This document shows, one piece after another, positions 23,970-34,100 of a stretch of 35,646 bases of DNA (positions are counted from its first letter, which is position 1; each line of letters starts with the position of its first letter). The notes beneath the pieces are model-generated. The model worked only from the letters and a program-made list of their open reading frames with translations, was not told the DNA's origin and did not search any database. The stretch comes from Paraburkholderia elongata. Lineage in GTDB: Bacteria > Pseudomonadota > Gammaproteobacteria > Burkholderiales > Burkholderiaceae. The DNA is taken from contig NZ_WOEZ01000289.1 of assembly GCF_013177735.1 (NCBI RefSeq), positions 1-35,646 of the forward strand, given 5' to 3'. A program made the translations under genes and the position numbers.

Positions 23970-26177
23970 TCACGCGGCAGTGTTGGCTCCTTTCGGATGG
24001 GACGCCGGCATGCCCGGCATTGAAATGTTCAGCGGCGATCGCGGGTCGAGCAAGGCGGTGCGGATGAAATGCAGGTAGCTAAGCGTGCGCTGCAGTTGGT
24101 GCCGGTCTTCGCGTGGTGTGGCTGCGGCGTCCAGCATTTGCAGTGCGGCATCGATGCTGGTCGACGTCGCTTCACGCGACGCGACGAGCCGCTCGCGTGT
24201 CGGTGTACCGAACAAGGCAGCCAGGGCCTCCAGCATGCGTTGTATTTCGCGCCGCCACGCAGCCGAAGGCGCGTAGCATGCATTGTCCGGCAAGTTCGCC
24301 AGTTCGGTACGCAGGTCGATCGCAGCGTGGCCCACTTCAAGCACGGTGAACATCCACCCAAGCATCTGAGCTTGCACGTCGGGCCGGTCCGTGGTGAGCG
24401 CATTGGCCTGATGCATCAGGTCTCGCGTGCCGCTTTCCAGCGACCGACGGGCGCGCCCGAGCCGTTCCGTGCATGCGGCCGCCACTTGCCGCAGCAGGCT
24501 GCGCAATAGGCGATTGCGCTGCCAGGGGCTCGCTGGCGGCAACAGCACCGCGCACGCGACGGCGGTGACAAGCATCGAAACAATCAGCGCAATCGCATCG
24601 TTGATGAACGACGACGGATCGTAATGGATGAAGTTATCCGGACCGGCCAGAAAGCTGAAGAAGAGACAGTAGCCGATTCCGTACCCGGCCCAGCCCGGGC
24701 GCGTCGCGATCAGCATGCCGACCAGCAGGAACGGCACGAGTGCGGCGCAAAGCATGACGTAACCGTCGATGCGCGGATACACGAAGAACATCGCGATGAA
24801 CCCTGCCACTGCCGCGAACACGGTGCCGCCGGCCATCTGCGAGGCGGTCTTCGCCGGCTGAGGCATCGATGCGACCAGTGCGCACGTCGGTGCCGCATTG
24901 AGTACCGCAGTGCCGCCGCTGGTCCATGCGGTCGAGATCCAGAACGCCGCGAGCGCAAGCATCACGAGTGTCGCACGCAGACCGGCGACACCTGCTGCAG
25001 TCGTGTTGGTTCTCGGCACGTAGCGCGCTTCGGTGCGTTCGCGTTCATGCAGATCCGCCGAAAGCGATGCGTACGTCAAGGCGTACGTGTGCATGTCGGC
25101 GACAAATCGATAGAGCATCTCAGCGGCCGTGTCGAAGTCGAGCAGGGCGACGCGGGTATGACTCTCGAGCGCCGTCCGGGTCTCGCCGATGCGCCGGGGC
25201 AGCGATTCCTTGAATGCCTGCAACTGCGCGGCCGCATGTTCGGCATCGGCCGCATTGCGCACCGGCTCGCCATTCTTCTTCAGCAGCAGGGGTGAGACTT
25301 CGCGCAAATACGGCGCGATCGCGTCGATGACCTCGTGCTGTCCATTTGCACGAATTCGGTTCATCAACTGATGCAACGAGTGAAAGCGCGTTGATGCGTT
25401 CATGAATTCGGTGTTCAGGCGCGAAAGCCGTCCACTGCGCATCCGCGTGCGCGGGTCTTCAAACACCGCGAAGCTGCGTAAGGCTTCGAGACCCACAACG
25501 TCGGCGACGAAGTGCGTATGGGTCTGCTCGGCACCCGCGCGGTCGGCGCGACCGGCAAGCGTGTCGGCGACGAATTTGGCAAACCTCGCATAGCGTGCGC
25601 GGACCACGGTGCGGAGTGTGTCGCCCGTATATTGCGGGAACACCAGCGCGCTGACCGTGCCAGCACAGACAATGCCGAGCGTGACCTCGGTCACGCGGGT
25701 GACCGCCGCAATGAACGCGCCATCTGGGTGCTGTGCGGCCGGGATACCGACCAGTGCTGCCGTATAACCGGCGAGTACGAAGCCGTACGAGCGGAAATTG
25801 CGGTTGCGTGCGGCGCCGAACGTACAGATGCCGACCCAGACCGACACGGAAAGCAGAAACAGTGTCGGCTCCTGCGCGAACAGCGCGATTAGCACAATCG
25901 TGACGAGCGAGCCGACCAGCGTCCCGGCGATCCGGTAGAAGCTTTTCGCGAGCACTATCCCGCTTTGCGGCTGCATGACGAGGAAGACGGTCATCATCGC
26001 GGTGCGCGGCTGTGGCAACTCGAGCTTCATCGCGATGCCCAGCGAAAGCAGCGCCGCGCCGGCCGCTTTCAGGATATAGATCCATGTGAGGCCGTCGGTG
26101 CGTGACCAGTCGAGCAGTGCATCGCGCCACGTGGAGGCCGACATGAGCTTGGCGGTGAGGGAGGCTCGCGCGTTCAT
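23970..26177 (-). CDS. FUSC-family (fusaric-acid-resistance/AaeB-like) efflux membrane protein
   Basis: This 735-residue inner-membrane protein has the FUSC layout. A first membrane block of about six helices spans residues 32-180 (ILKAAGAALLSLGIAMKL, TAMMTVFLVMQPQSGIVLAK, GTLVGSLVTIVLIALFA), followed by a cytosolic helical region at about 185-390. A second membrane block spans about 400-545 (GGTAVLNAAPTCALVASMPQ, LLVGMLIATRPGWAGYG) and a long C-terminal helical domain follows. AaeB/FusC relatives export aromatic or other weak acids together with a membrane-fusion protein and an outer-membrane factor. No HlyD-type gene lies adjacent, and the outer-membrane factor is only a remnant. GGAGG precedes the ATG at 26177, which overlaps the upstream remnant's stop by four bases. 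Confidence 0.92.
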   Translation of the reverse strand: MNARASLTAKLMSASTWRDALLDWSRTDGLTWIYILKAAGAALLSLGIAMKLELPQPRTAMMTVFLVMQPQSGIVLAKSFYRIAGTLVGSLVTIVLIALFAQEPTLFLLSVSVWVGICTFGAARNRNFRSYGFVLAGYTAALVGIPAAQHPDGAFIAAVTRVTEVTLGIVCAGTVSALVFPQYTGDTLRTVVRARYARFAKFVADTLAGRADRAGAEQTHTHFVADVVGLEALRSFAVFEDPRTRMRSGRLSRLNTEFMNASTRFHSLHQLMNRIRANGQHEVIDAIAPYLREVSPLLLKKNGEPVRNAADAEHAAAQLQAFKESLPRRIGETRTALESHTRVALLDFDTAAEMLYRFVADMHTYALTYASLSADLHERERTEARYVPRTNTTAAGVAGLRATLVMLALAAFWISTAWTSGGTAVLNAAPTCALVASMPQPAKTASQMAGGTVFAAVAGFIAMFFVYPRIDGYVMLCAALVPFLLVGMLIATRPGWAGYGIGYCLFFSFLAGPDNFIHYDPSSFINDAIALIVSMLVTAVACAVLLPPASPWQRNRLLRSLLRQVAAACTERLGRARRSLESGTRDLMHQANALTTDRPDVQAQMLGWMFTVLEVGHAAIDLRTELANLPDNACYAPSAAWRREIQRMLEALAALFGTPTRERLVASREATSTSIDAALQMLDAAATPREDRHQLQRTLSYLHFIRTALLDPRSPLNISMPGMPASHPKGANTAA

Positions 26178-26569
26178 CGCGCCGCCTCCCGTATGGTTTT
26201 CGCTGCGGCGTCGTGTTGTGCACGGGGCAACTGCGTTTCAGCGGTCAGCACCGACAGGTAGTCGGCAAGGACGCTTTTGAAACCGGTTGACTCGAGATCG
26301 TAACTCTTTCGCGCGACCGTAACCGAGCGTTGTGTCGCAGCCCGCTGCGGGTCGAATGACTGGAACGTGACGATCTGGTCGGAGCTGTCCTTCAGCGCGT
26401 GGACGATGGTCTGGTTGTATTGGTCAACCGCGACCGCAGCGCCAGCGATCATGCCTATGACCCGCCCGACGATCGGATTGAGACTGTCGTCGGTCGCTCC
26501 CCAGATACGCTTGACGCCGGCCAGTTGCAGGGTCTTTGCCAGTCGTTCGGCGACAGATGTCCTCGCCAT
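26174..26569 (-). pseudogene. Chimeric remnant: TPP-enzyme (PoxB-like) N-terminus fused in frame to an outer-membrane-factor (NodT-like) C-terminal fragment
   Basis: The open frame from the ATG at 26569 encodes 131 residues. The first 36 (ERLAKTLQLAGVKRIWGATD, then DSLNPIVGR) match the N-terminus of thiamine-diphosphate enzymes such as pyruvate oxidase/dehydrogenase (LAxTLxxAGVKRIxGxxGDSLN). From about residue 45 the sequence changes to the coiled-coil of NodT-family outer-membrane factors (VDQYNQTIVHALKDSSDQIV, RKSYDLESTGFKSVLADYL, SVLTAETQLPRAQ) and ends early. Neither half can be functional: the TPP-binding and beta-barrel parts are missing. The best explanation is a large deletion that joined two genes. 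The tail keeps the original four-base overlap with the FUSC gene, so this was once an OMF-FUSC export operon. Confidence 0.7.
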
Positions 26570-26573
26570 GGTT

Positions 26574-27842
26574 TCAAATCTCGCTTGAGGCGACGACCGC
26601 CCCCTGCTCGCGCAGGCTGCTTTGGACCTGGTCGACATCCACACCCTTCTTTTGAGCGCAATATGCTGCTGCGACACCTGCGGCTTGCCCGGTCGCGAAC
26701 GAAGTCCCCATGACACGCAGGCTGGCGCCGGCCCGTCGATCGCCGTCAGCCGTGCGGCCCGCAGCGAACAGGTTCGGCGTATCGACGCTCGTCAGGCACG
26801 AAAGAGGAATGTCGTAGGTTCCATCACCCGGTGGCGCTTCGAAACTGCTTTCGTAGGTAACGCGATCGTGCCATTCCACGCCCCAGGTGCCCAGCGCGAT
26901 CGTGTCCGGCGCACGCTCGCCGGCCATCACCTCCTCCCACGTCAACTGACGGACGCTGTCGATATGGCGGCTTTCCCGCGTCCCGAACTCCGGACCGGTG
27001 CAGGCGAGATATGCGCGCTGCCAGCCAGGCAGCCCGCGCAGTATCCCCAGGTATCGCCACGCCTGTTCCCTGCCGCTTGCCTCCGCTTTGGAAAGGCTTA
27101 CGACATCGCGCGGATCGTAATCGGCGGACGCCAGATAGGCGACGACGTCCCCGGAAAGCGGCAGACGCGCAATGACGCTTTTGTCCTTCGTCAGCAGTTG
27201 GCGCTCGCTGCGTTCGTTATCGCGCCTGGCTGCGCGAATTGCCGCGTGCACGCTTTCCGCCGAAATGTCCGCATCTTCTGCGACGCCTCCGAAGCGCGTG
27301 CCGAGCGTGCCAAGATTTACCGCGCCGCCGTTGCCGTAGCGCGTCGAGGCACCGCTGAACGCTGCGAGATCGCAATCGCCGCTGGCATCCACAAAGGCGT
27401 CCGCCTCGATCCAGTGTTCGCCTGAATGATCGGCAAAACGAATCCGGGAAATCCTGCGGTCTGTGCGCTGCGCCCCCGTCACAAACGCGTGCAAAAGAAC
27501 TTCGACACCAGCGTCCCGGCAGACCTTGTCGAGAACCAGCTTGACGGCCTCCGGATCGAAGATCAGAAAGACGCCGCGATGCCGTTGCGGCGGCGTGATG
27601 GCCCCCATCGTGCGGAGCATGGTAATTACGCTGTCGGCTACGCCGCGCACGGCCTGCCGTGGTTCCTCCCCGAGTGTGTAGATGCCGCAATAGGTCAGCA
27701 CGCTGCGCGTGGTCGATGCACCGCCCAGGCAGCCAGCCGACTCGATCAACGCAACCCTTGCCCCCGCTTGCGCGGCGCCTACGGCGGCTGCGACTCCGGC
27801 GGAGCCCCCGCCCACGACCACGACATCATATTGGCGAATCAT
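26574..27842 (-). CDS. FAD-dependent oxidoreductase (FAD_oxidored family)
   Basis: This flavoprotein has about 422 residues. The dinucleotide-binding Rossmann motif is near the N-terminus (DVVVVGGGSAGVAAAVGAAQ, then an acidic residue at the end of strand 2 in VALIES). CLGGASTTRSVLTYCG follows, as in the FAD_oxidored group. A second nucleotide-binding signature occurs near ADAFVDASGDCDLA. The C-terminal FAD-contact block reads NLFAAGRTADGDRRAGASLR, then VMGTSFATGQAAGVAAAYCA. The start is set at 27842, with GGGAG upstream; a start ten codons earlier is weaker. There is no signal peptide, so it is cytosolic. It lies 77 bp after the MFS transporter in a LysR-flanked operon, which fits oxidation of an imported organic substrate; the substrate is unknown. 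Confidence 0.88.
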   Translation of the reverse strand: MIRQYDVVVVGGGSAGVAAAVGAAQAGARVALIESAGCLGGASTTRSVLTYCGIYTLGEEPRQAVRGVADSVITMLRTMGAITPPQRHRGVFLIFDPEAVKLVLDKVCRDAGVEVLLHAFVTGAQRTDRRISRIRFADHSGEHWIEADAFVDASGDCDLAAFSGASTRYGNGGAVNLGTLGTRFGGVAEDADISAESVHAAIRAARRDNERSERQLLTKDKSVIARLPLSGDVVAYLASADYDPRDVVSLSKAEASGREQAWRYLGILRGLPGWQRAYLACTGPEFGTRESRHIDSVRQLTWEEVMAGERAPDTIALGTWGVEWHDRVTYESSFEAPPGDGTYDIPLSCLTSVDTPNLFAAGRTADGDRRAGASLRVMGTSFATGQAAGVAAAYCAQKKGVDVDQVQSSLREQGAVVASSEI

Positions 27843-27919
27843 TGCCACAGTTCTCCCTATCGATTTCAACAAGCTCTACCGTCACCCGCATCGCTTGCTG
27901 GCGCGGCACACGTTAGACA

Positions 27920-29167
27920 CTAGGCGGATGGCGCCTCGCGCACCGCCATCATGCTGATGAACGCGACCAGCGGTCCCAGCGCGAGCGTGAGGAACGCGGC
28001 GAGAAACGAATGCGACCACTGAAATACGGCGCCGACAGCGACCGGCACAATCACACTGCCAAGCTGCCACAGCGCATTCGTCAGCCCCGTCGCCGATCCC
28101 GCGAGTGAGCGGCCCGCTATCTCGGCGATCATGGCTGCCATCAAAGGACTGTATGCAAATGCGGTTACGCCGAGGAGCGGCGCAACTACGCGAAATTGCG
28201 ACACCGTGTGGAGCGAGCCGAACATCAGTAACAGACCGGCGAATGCCCCTACGCAGATCATGACGAGCACCTTTCTGCGTCCGCCGAGCCAGTCCGACAG
28301 AAGCCCGATACACGGCTTCGACACGATCGCGCCCACGCCAAACATCACCGTGATCGACCCGGCAACACTGGTTGAAAGACCGTGGCCTTTGACCATCAAC
28401 GCGTTAGCCCAGAAAGCGAAGCCCCAGGTGCCCCACATTGCCCCGAGTCCCGCCAGCGCGACGAGCATCAGGTCACGGTTTTCCAGCAGCAACCGGACAT
28501 CGACCCTTTGCCGCTTTTGCGGCCGCTCCCCCTGACGACCTGCCAGCGGCCCGTCACGCAGGACGAACAGGCAAGCGATCCCGAACCCGCAGGTCACGAT
28601 GCCCAGCCCCCTATAGATGCCAGTCCAGCTTGAGAAATGCAGCAGCGCCGGAACCAGCCCGTTGGTTAGCACGACAGCGAGCGACGTGGCCGTGAGCAGC
28701 AGGCCGAGCGCGCGGCCGCGGCTCCTCAAATCGAACCACGACGTCGTCAGCTTGATACAAGCGGAATAGTCGCAACCTGCCGCAAGACCCATGAGTGTCT
28801 GGAGCAGTAATCCCGTGTACAGAGATGTGATGGAGCCGAACAGCGCGGTGCAGATGCCGAGCGGCACTAGCGAAAGGGGCAGCACCACACGGGCGCCAAG
28901 CAGATCGGTTGCCAGGCCGCCGATCACATTCGACAGAACGTATCCTGCGTAGAAGGCCGTGACGAACACACCCAGTGCGGCAATAGGCATGCCGAGGGAC
29001 GTTGCCGCCGCAAGACCGAGATTGCTCCACGCCAGCCGGTCCACGAAGGTCAGGAGTAGCGCTCCCCAGGCAAACAGCAACACGACCCAGCGATACCTGG
29101 TCTGCGGCGTTGAAGCTTCTGCCGCGGTGCCCTCCTGTAGCGGGGCACCCATAATGAAAGTTTTCAT
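27920..29167 (-). CDS. Major facilitator superfamily transporter
   Basis: This inner-membrane transporter of about 415 residues has twelve predicted helices in two six-helix halves. The N-terminal half includes RYRWVVLLFAWGALLLTFVD, GVFVTAFYAGYVLSNVIGG and the loop 2-3 motif GGLATDLLGARVVL, a version of the MFS GxLaDRxGrR signature. The second half has the equivalent GLLSDWLGGRRKVLV. Together with DRLAWSNLG after helix 1, this resembles the anion:cation symporter-like group, which imports organic acids. AGGAG stands six bases before the ATG at 29167. The 31-codon upstream extension is not protein-like. It lies between a tauD-like pseudogene and the FAD oxidoreductase. Confidence 0.92.
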   Translation of the reverse strand: MKTFIMGAPLQEGTAAEASTPQTRYRWVVLLFAWGALLLTFVDRLAWSNLGLAAATSLGMPIAALGVFVTAFYAGYVLSNVIGGLATDLLGARVVLPLSLVPLGICTALFGSITSLYTGLLLQTLMGLAAGCDYSACIKLTTSWFDLRSRGRALGLLLTATSLAVVLTNGLVPALLHFSSWTGIYRGLGIVTCGFGIACLFVLRDGPLAGRQGERPQKRQRVDVRLLLENRDLMLVALAGLGAMWGTWGFAFWANALMVKGHGLSTSVAGSITVMFGVGAIVSKPCIGLLSDWLGGRRKVLVMICVGAFAGLLLMFGSLHTVSQFRVVAPLLGVTAFAYSPLMAAMIAEIAGRSLAGSATGLTNALWQLGSVIVPVAVGAVFQWSHSFLAAFLTLALGPLVAFISMMAVREAPSA

Positions 29168-29291
29168 TGTGTCTCCTGATGGCGGCCCTCGTTGGGGTCG
29201 CCGTGACGGACGTCCTTCCGACGCTCTGTGGATGCGACGGACGACGCGGCGTTGTGACACGCCAACACTCCGGTCGCGGCTGCAGTACGTA

Positions 29292-29703
29292 CTACTCGCC
29301 TCCCGCCGACAATTCGTGATCTACCGGCCACGCGAGGGGCTGCACATACGCATAGCCGCGATGAATCAGACGCTCACCGCCCGCGTAGTTCGCGGGCGAG
29401 GCCGAATGCAACGACGCACGGTTGTCCCAAAACACCAGGTCACCGACCTGCCAGACGTGGCGCAGAACGAACTCAGGGCGGGTCGTGTGCGCAACCAGCG
29501 CGGCTGCCAGTTCGGCACTCTTACCTTCGGAATAACCGCTGCGCCTCCGCGGTCAATTGTTGCCCGCGGATGAGGACCATCGAGTAGCGGTAGTAGGCAT
29601 CGAGCAGCGCCTGAAAGGCCTTATCGCTCAGAGGCTGGCTCAGATCGCAGCCGCCAATTTTGACCCCGATGGTCGGATGTAGAGGGGTGAGAGTGATTGA
29701 CAT
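29292..29703 (-). pseudogene. TauD/TfdA-family dioxygenase pseudogene with a large internal deletion
   Basis: The 5' part reads MSITLTPLHPTIGVKIGG, CDLSQPLSDKAFQALLDAYY and SMVLIRGQQLTAEAQ, a typical TauD/TfdA N-terminus. It then hits a stop near 29521. In a frame shifted by one base, the C-terminus follows directly: ELAAALVAHTTRPEFVLRHV, WQVGDLVFWDNRASLHSASP, then GGERLIHRGYAYVQPL, ending at 29292. These are the distal His (LH) and the Arg-containing end of the family. The middle 130-150 residues, including the HxD iron ligands, are missing, so even repair of the frame could not give an active alpha-ketoglutarate-dependent dioxygenase. The promoter upstream still looks intact and would serve the MFS and FAD genes. 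Confidence 0.85.
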
Positions 29704-29728
29704 GCTGAGACCCATAAGCGATGGGCTT

Positions 29729-29757
29729 ACTATAATTGCGAGCTCGGAGACGGTGAA
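29729..29757 (-). promoter_or_regulatory. Sigma-70-like promoter of the tauD'-MFS-FAD operon
   Basis: Reading leftward, TTCACC (29757-29752), a 17-base spacer and TATAGT (29734-29729) make a good -35/-10 pair. The expected transcription start near 29722 lies about 20 bases before the tauD-like ATG. It is divergent from the lysR gene and near a symmetric element at 29762-29778. Confidence 0.5.
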
Positions 29758-29761
29758 TAGC

Positions 29762-29778
29762 CTGTTTTCCGCGAACAG
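29762..29778. promoter_or_regulatory. LysR-type operator candidate (CTGTT-N7-AACAG)
   Basis: CTGTT and AACAG form an exact inverted repeat with a seven-base centre, within the broad T-N11-A form used by LysR regulators. It lies just upstream of the -35 of the leftward promoter and about 70 bp before the lysR start, the usual place for a recognition site that also mediates autoregulation. Confidence 0.4.
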
Positions 29779-29849
29779 TTTTCTGTTTTACCGAACGATA
29801 GCCACCCTAGGGGAAGGCCCTACGCGCGGCATTGCTGACGAGGCGAAAA

Positions 29850-30758
29850 ATGGACATCGTGACCAATTTCAGAACGTTTCTCGAAGTCGTCCAGTGCGGA
29901 AGCTTTTCGGCGGCGTCGCGCAAATTGCATATTTCGACGTCGGTGGTGACCAGCCGGATCGAGCAGCTCGAATGGAAGGTGCGGTCTTCGTTGTTCGAGC
30001 GAAGCACGCGAAAGCTCTCGCTCACCGACCAGGGGCGACGTTTGCTGCCTGTCGCTCAACGCATCGTCCATGACGTAGACGACGCGATCAGCAGCATCTC
30101 GGGTAATGCGAACGACCTCGAAGGACCTCTGCGGATCAAGGTACCCACCACTCTGACGGCAGTATTTCTCGCAAGGGTGCTCGCGCGTTTCCAGCAAGCT
30201 CACCCGAATGTGTCGCTAGATGTGGTGGTCATCGACCGGAACGTCAATCCGGTTCAGGAGGGATTCGACCTCGTGGTGGGCATGCTGCCGGCGAGCTACG
30301 ACGATGTGCTCGACGTGGGACTGTGTCCGCTCGACAGGTTCGTGGTCGCATCGCCGCAATATGTGGCGGTCAACGGCTACCCGCAGCACCCAGCGGACCT
30401 GTCGAGGCACCGCATGCTTAACTTCGGACCAACCGGACCAACATGGCCTTTCACAGGCCCGGAAGGTCAGATCGCTGTGACCGTGGAACCGCACCTGACC
30501 ACGAACGACGGCCATATGCTGCTCGAATCAACGCTCGCAGGTGTAGGCATCGCGATCGTCTCGTCCTACATGGCGAGCGCCGCTCTTGCGCGCGGGCAAC
30601 TCGTTCGCCTGCTGGATGCGTTTCCCATCCCGCAGTTCTGGATTCGCGCGCAGATTCCGCACAGCCGCTCGCACCTCGCCCGCGTCCAGGCGCTGCTGAC
30701 CTGCTTACGCAACACGTTTGATTCAGCGAGTGTCTGGGAAAAAAATCTGGATCTTTGA
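29850..30758 (+). CDS. LysR-type transcriptional regulator
   Basis: This regulator has 302 residues. The N-terminal winged helix-turn-helix has the family pattern (NFRTFLEVVQCGSFSAASRK, LHISTSVVTSRIEQLE, then RSTRKLSLTDQGRRLLP). The C-terminal effector domain spans about residues 90-295 (PLRIKVPTTLTAVFLARVLA, PNVSLDVVVIDRNVNPVQEG, FDLVVGMLP). In place of the more usual first-helix residues it has SVVTSRIEQLE, close to the CrgA/DntR-like subgroup. The ATG at 29850 with GAGG upstream is preferred over a TTG six codons earlier. It is divergent from the tauD'-MFS-FAD-FUSC operon and very likely controls it in response to that pathway's substrate. Confidence 0.93.
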   Translation: MDIVTNFRTFLEVVQCGSFSAASRKLHISTSVVTSRIEQLEWKVRSSLFERSTRKLSLTDQGRRLLPVAQRIVHDVDDAISSISGNANDLEGPLRIKVPTTLTAVFLARVLARFQQAHPNVSLDVVVIDRNVNPVQEGFDLVVGMLPASYDDVLDVGLCPLDRFVVASPQYVAVNGYPQHPADLSRHRMLNFGPTGPTWPFTGPEGQIAVTVEPHLTTNDGHMLLESTLAGVGIAIVSSYMASAALARGQLVRLLDAFPIPQFWIRAQIPHSRSHLARVQALLTCLRNTFDSASVWEKNLDL

Positions 30759-31181
30759 TATGTGTGAAACTGTCGCCCCAGCGCAGGCCAGCGTGGAAGA
30801 AACGACCGTTGCCGTGTTCCCACTGCCCGGAATGCTCAATCTCCCGTTTCACCACGCGACTGGTCGGTCCAGAAGTGCTGGACGGCGGCTCCTCCCTGGC
30901 AAGCGGTCACCCGTTAGCCAGCGTCTAATGACCGAAAGTGGCCGGACCCGGCCCTACAGCGAACTTCCGACGCCGCTCCTTTCCCTTCTCCACGCCCGAA
31001 CCTGAACGAGCGCGCGAACCGAAGTTGAAAAATTCGCCGCGACACCTCGTTCTATCAGACGAATAACCCCGAAGAGCCTTACCCGGACCGACACTGTCAG
31101 GCGATCCGCGTTGCGTCGCGCAAGGCTCGCCGGGGTCGACCATTCGGCCGTCAAATCACGCGGCCGCTTCCAGGGGGCGAC
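30759..31181. other. Intergenic stretch with no secure gene
   Basis: About 420 bp. One plus frame starting at an ATG near 30760 is open for about 80 codons (it includes VAVFPLPGMLNLPFHH) but has no ribosome-binding site and becomes low-complexity. A GC-rich hairpin (GGCCGG-ACC-CGGCC) near 30940 is small. AGGGGG just before 31182 serves the next gene. Confidence 0.35.
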
Positions 31182-34100
31182 ATGTCTGCCATCAACGTAT
31201 TGATCGTTGCCGACGGCAACCGTTTTACTTTCGATCCGGCCAGCACCACCACTGAAGGCGTCTTCACGATCAACGCGTTCATTGGTGCGCTTCAGGCGAG
31301 CACCGATCCCGTCTTCACCGTTGCCAAGGCGCACCGCCGAGGCGCCACCAACCATGAGCAGCACGTCACGATTCCCGGCGATTTCACGTTCACGCCTGCG
31401 GACCTCGCGAGCTACGACGTGATGTGCCTGTTCGGCGACGAAGGCTACAACGACGGCGGACTCGAGCCGGGCTCGTCGCCTCTCACGCCGGACGAACTGA
31501 TTGCCATCGCTGATTTCATGGAAGGCGGCGGCGGGGTTTTCGCAGTCGGCGACCACGACGGCCTCGGCGCGTACATGTGCGGCGACATCCCGCGCGTGCG
31601 CACCATGCGCAAGTGGTACGAGGCGGAACATCCACGCGCGGGCTTTCCCTCCAATTGGTCGACGGGCAGCATTGTCGGAAGCGAAACGCGCCTCCTGCCG
31701 AGAACCGATACGCTGCGCCCGGACAGCGCCGACGGCCAGTTCTATTTCTACGATCAGTCGGACCCCACCCCACAACCGATCATGGCGATTGCACCCGTGC
31801 ATCCGGTCTTGCAGGGGCCGGTCGGCACGATCACCCAGTTCCCCGACCACATGCACGAAGGCGAAGCCATCGCAGCACCGGCGGCATTCCTCACCGGCCC
31901 GCAGATCACGTATAACGGCGCGACGCTCGGCACCCGCAGCTTCACGGAGTACCCGAGCGTCGCCGGCCATCAGGAGACGCCGCGCGTCGTCGCGACGGTC
32001 ACGGAAATTCCGGGCCACACGACCATCGGCCCGGGCGGTGCATACACGAACGTGGCCACCGACAATCCGCCCAAGACGACCGGCGCGATCAGCGCCTACG
32101 ACGGCTACAACGGCGGAGTCGGACGCGTGCTGACCGGCTCCACCTTCCATCACTACATGGACATCAACCTGACCGGCGACCCGACGAGCGCGAGCACGAC
32201 TGCTGGCGTCGGCCCGACAAACTCGAACGCGGGACTGCCCCCTGACGCGCTCAACGGCATGTTCGCGTACTACGTGAACGCGGTGTCGTGGCTCGCACGC
32301 CTCGCCAGGACCTGCTCGCTGTGGGTGGACAAGAGTACCTTCGGCGTCGACGAAGTCGAAGAAACAAAGACCTACGGCAACGCGTTCTGGGTCGTGCTGG
32401 ACGGGTTCTCGCCGAGCGAACTGGGCAGCACGATGCCGAGCTTTTCGGGCGCGTTCGCAGGCATCGTCGGCGCGAACGGCATCGTCCCCGGCACGCCCGT
32501 TCTGGAGAACCCGGCCGCCCCGTGGATGCCACAACGTATCCTGATTCCGTGCACGATCACGTTTCCCGCTGCCGCGCTGAATGCGTTCCCGACCGGATCG
32601 GCTGGCCCGTTCTTCGAATTGCTGCAAGCGAATATCGTGCTTGGCGGCGCGCCCTATTCGGCGCAAGCCGACATAGAACTGGTCCCGGGCGCCGACCCGT
32701 ATTTCAACAACGTCGATCCGGCGCAGGACAACGTCTTCTGGCTCAGCCAAGATTTGCGCGTGTTTACCGTCACCGCGGGAACCGTTCCACCGTCGGTTGC
32801 CGGTGCGACGCTGTCGACCGCCAACCCGACGATGCTCGACGCAAACGCCGGATACGCATTCATCCAGCAGCTCATGGCCAACCTGAACTCCGGCTACAGC
32901 GACCCTGGCGGCATGGATCCGTTCGCCTCCGTGCTGCCGAACCAGAGCGGTGCGTTGACGGGCGACTCGTCCGTCACGCCGCACGATGGATCGGGCAATA
33001 TCAACTACAACTTCGCGGTGGCACGCGTGCGCCTCTCCGGCGGTCCGACGGGCTCGACCGCGCCCAACGTGCGGGTGTTCTTCCGGATGTTCCTGACCCA
33101 GTCGAACGACACCGACTTCCAGCCGACCACCACCTACGCGAGCAACCCGGACACGCAGGGCCATCCGGGGTCGCCGGTGTTCGACGCCGCGACCGATACG
33201 ATTCCGTTCTTCGCCACCGGCAACTATCCGTCCACTGACGACTATGCCGGCCTCAACGTCAACAACCGCCCGGTGAGCGCCGGCGCGGGTGGCCACGTAT
33301 GGACCTATTTCGGCTGCTTTCTGAACGTGTACGACACGAACAACGTCGTCAACAACAAGTCCGTTCCGTCGCGGCTGATGGGCTCGCACCATTGCATCGT
33401 TGCCGAGATCGCCTACGATGGCGCGCCGATCGTCAATACAAACGGCGTCACGATGAGCCCCGAGAATTCCGACAAGCTCGCTCAGCGCAACCTGCAGGTG
33501 ACGCCGTCCGACAATCCCGGCGCAAGCGCAACGCATCGCATCCCGCAGACATTCGACCTGCGCCCGAGTCGCCCCGTGCTGGCGGGCGCGAGCCAACTGC
33601 TCGATCTGCCCGACGAGCTGATGATCGACTGGGGCAATACGCCCGTCGGCAGCACCGCCAGCATCTACTGGCCACAGGTCGATGCGGCGCAGGTACTCAA
33701 GCTGGCGACACGGATGTATCCCGTGCACCAACTGTCGACGAGCGACGCTCACACACTGCAATGTCCGGTGACGGCGGGCGCGACCTATGTGCCGATTCCG
33801 CCTGCTGCCGGGCAGAACTTCGCGGGGCTCTTCACGATCGACCTACCGCCGACCGTCGTCAAGGGACAGGCATTCAGGATCGTGGTTCGGCGCGTGTCCA
33901 CGCGGCGGGTCGGCGAGCGGACCGTCAACGCGCAACCAGCGGCTACCCGCGCGAGCGTCGGTGTCCGCGGCGACGGCAAGGGGCACGCGATGCTCAATTG
34001 GCGCTTCGTCGTCGGCACTTTCCAGGTGACGATCCCAGTCTCGACGCGCGACGTGCTGCTCGAACCTGAAGAGAATTCGCTCGCGATCATGAAATGGCGC

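Noticed and set aside
30954..33761. A 935-codon leftward open frame opposite the 1,105-residue gene
   Set aside because: It is Arg/His/Val-rich with no recognisable motif, and it mirrors the third-position bias of the rightward gene, which has a good ribosome-binding site.
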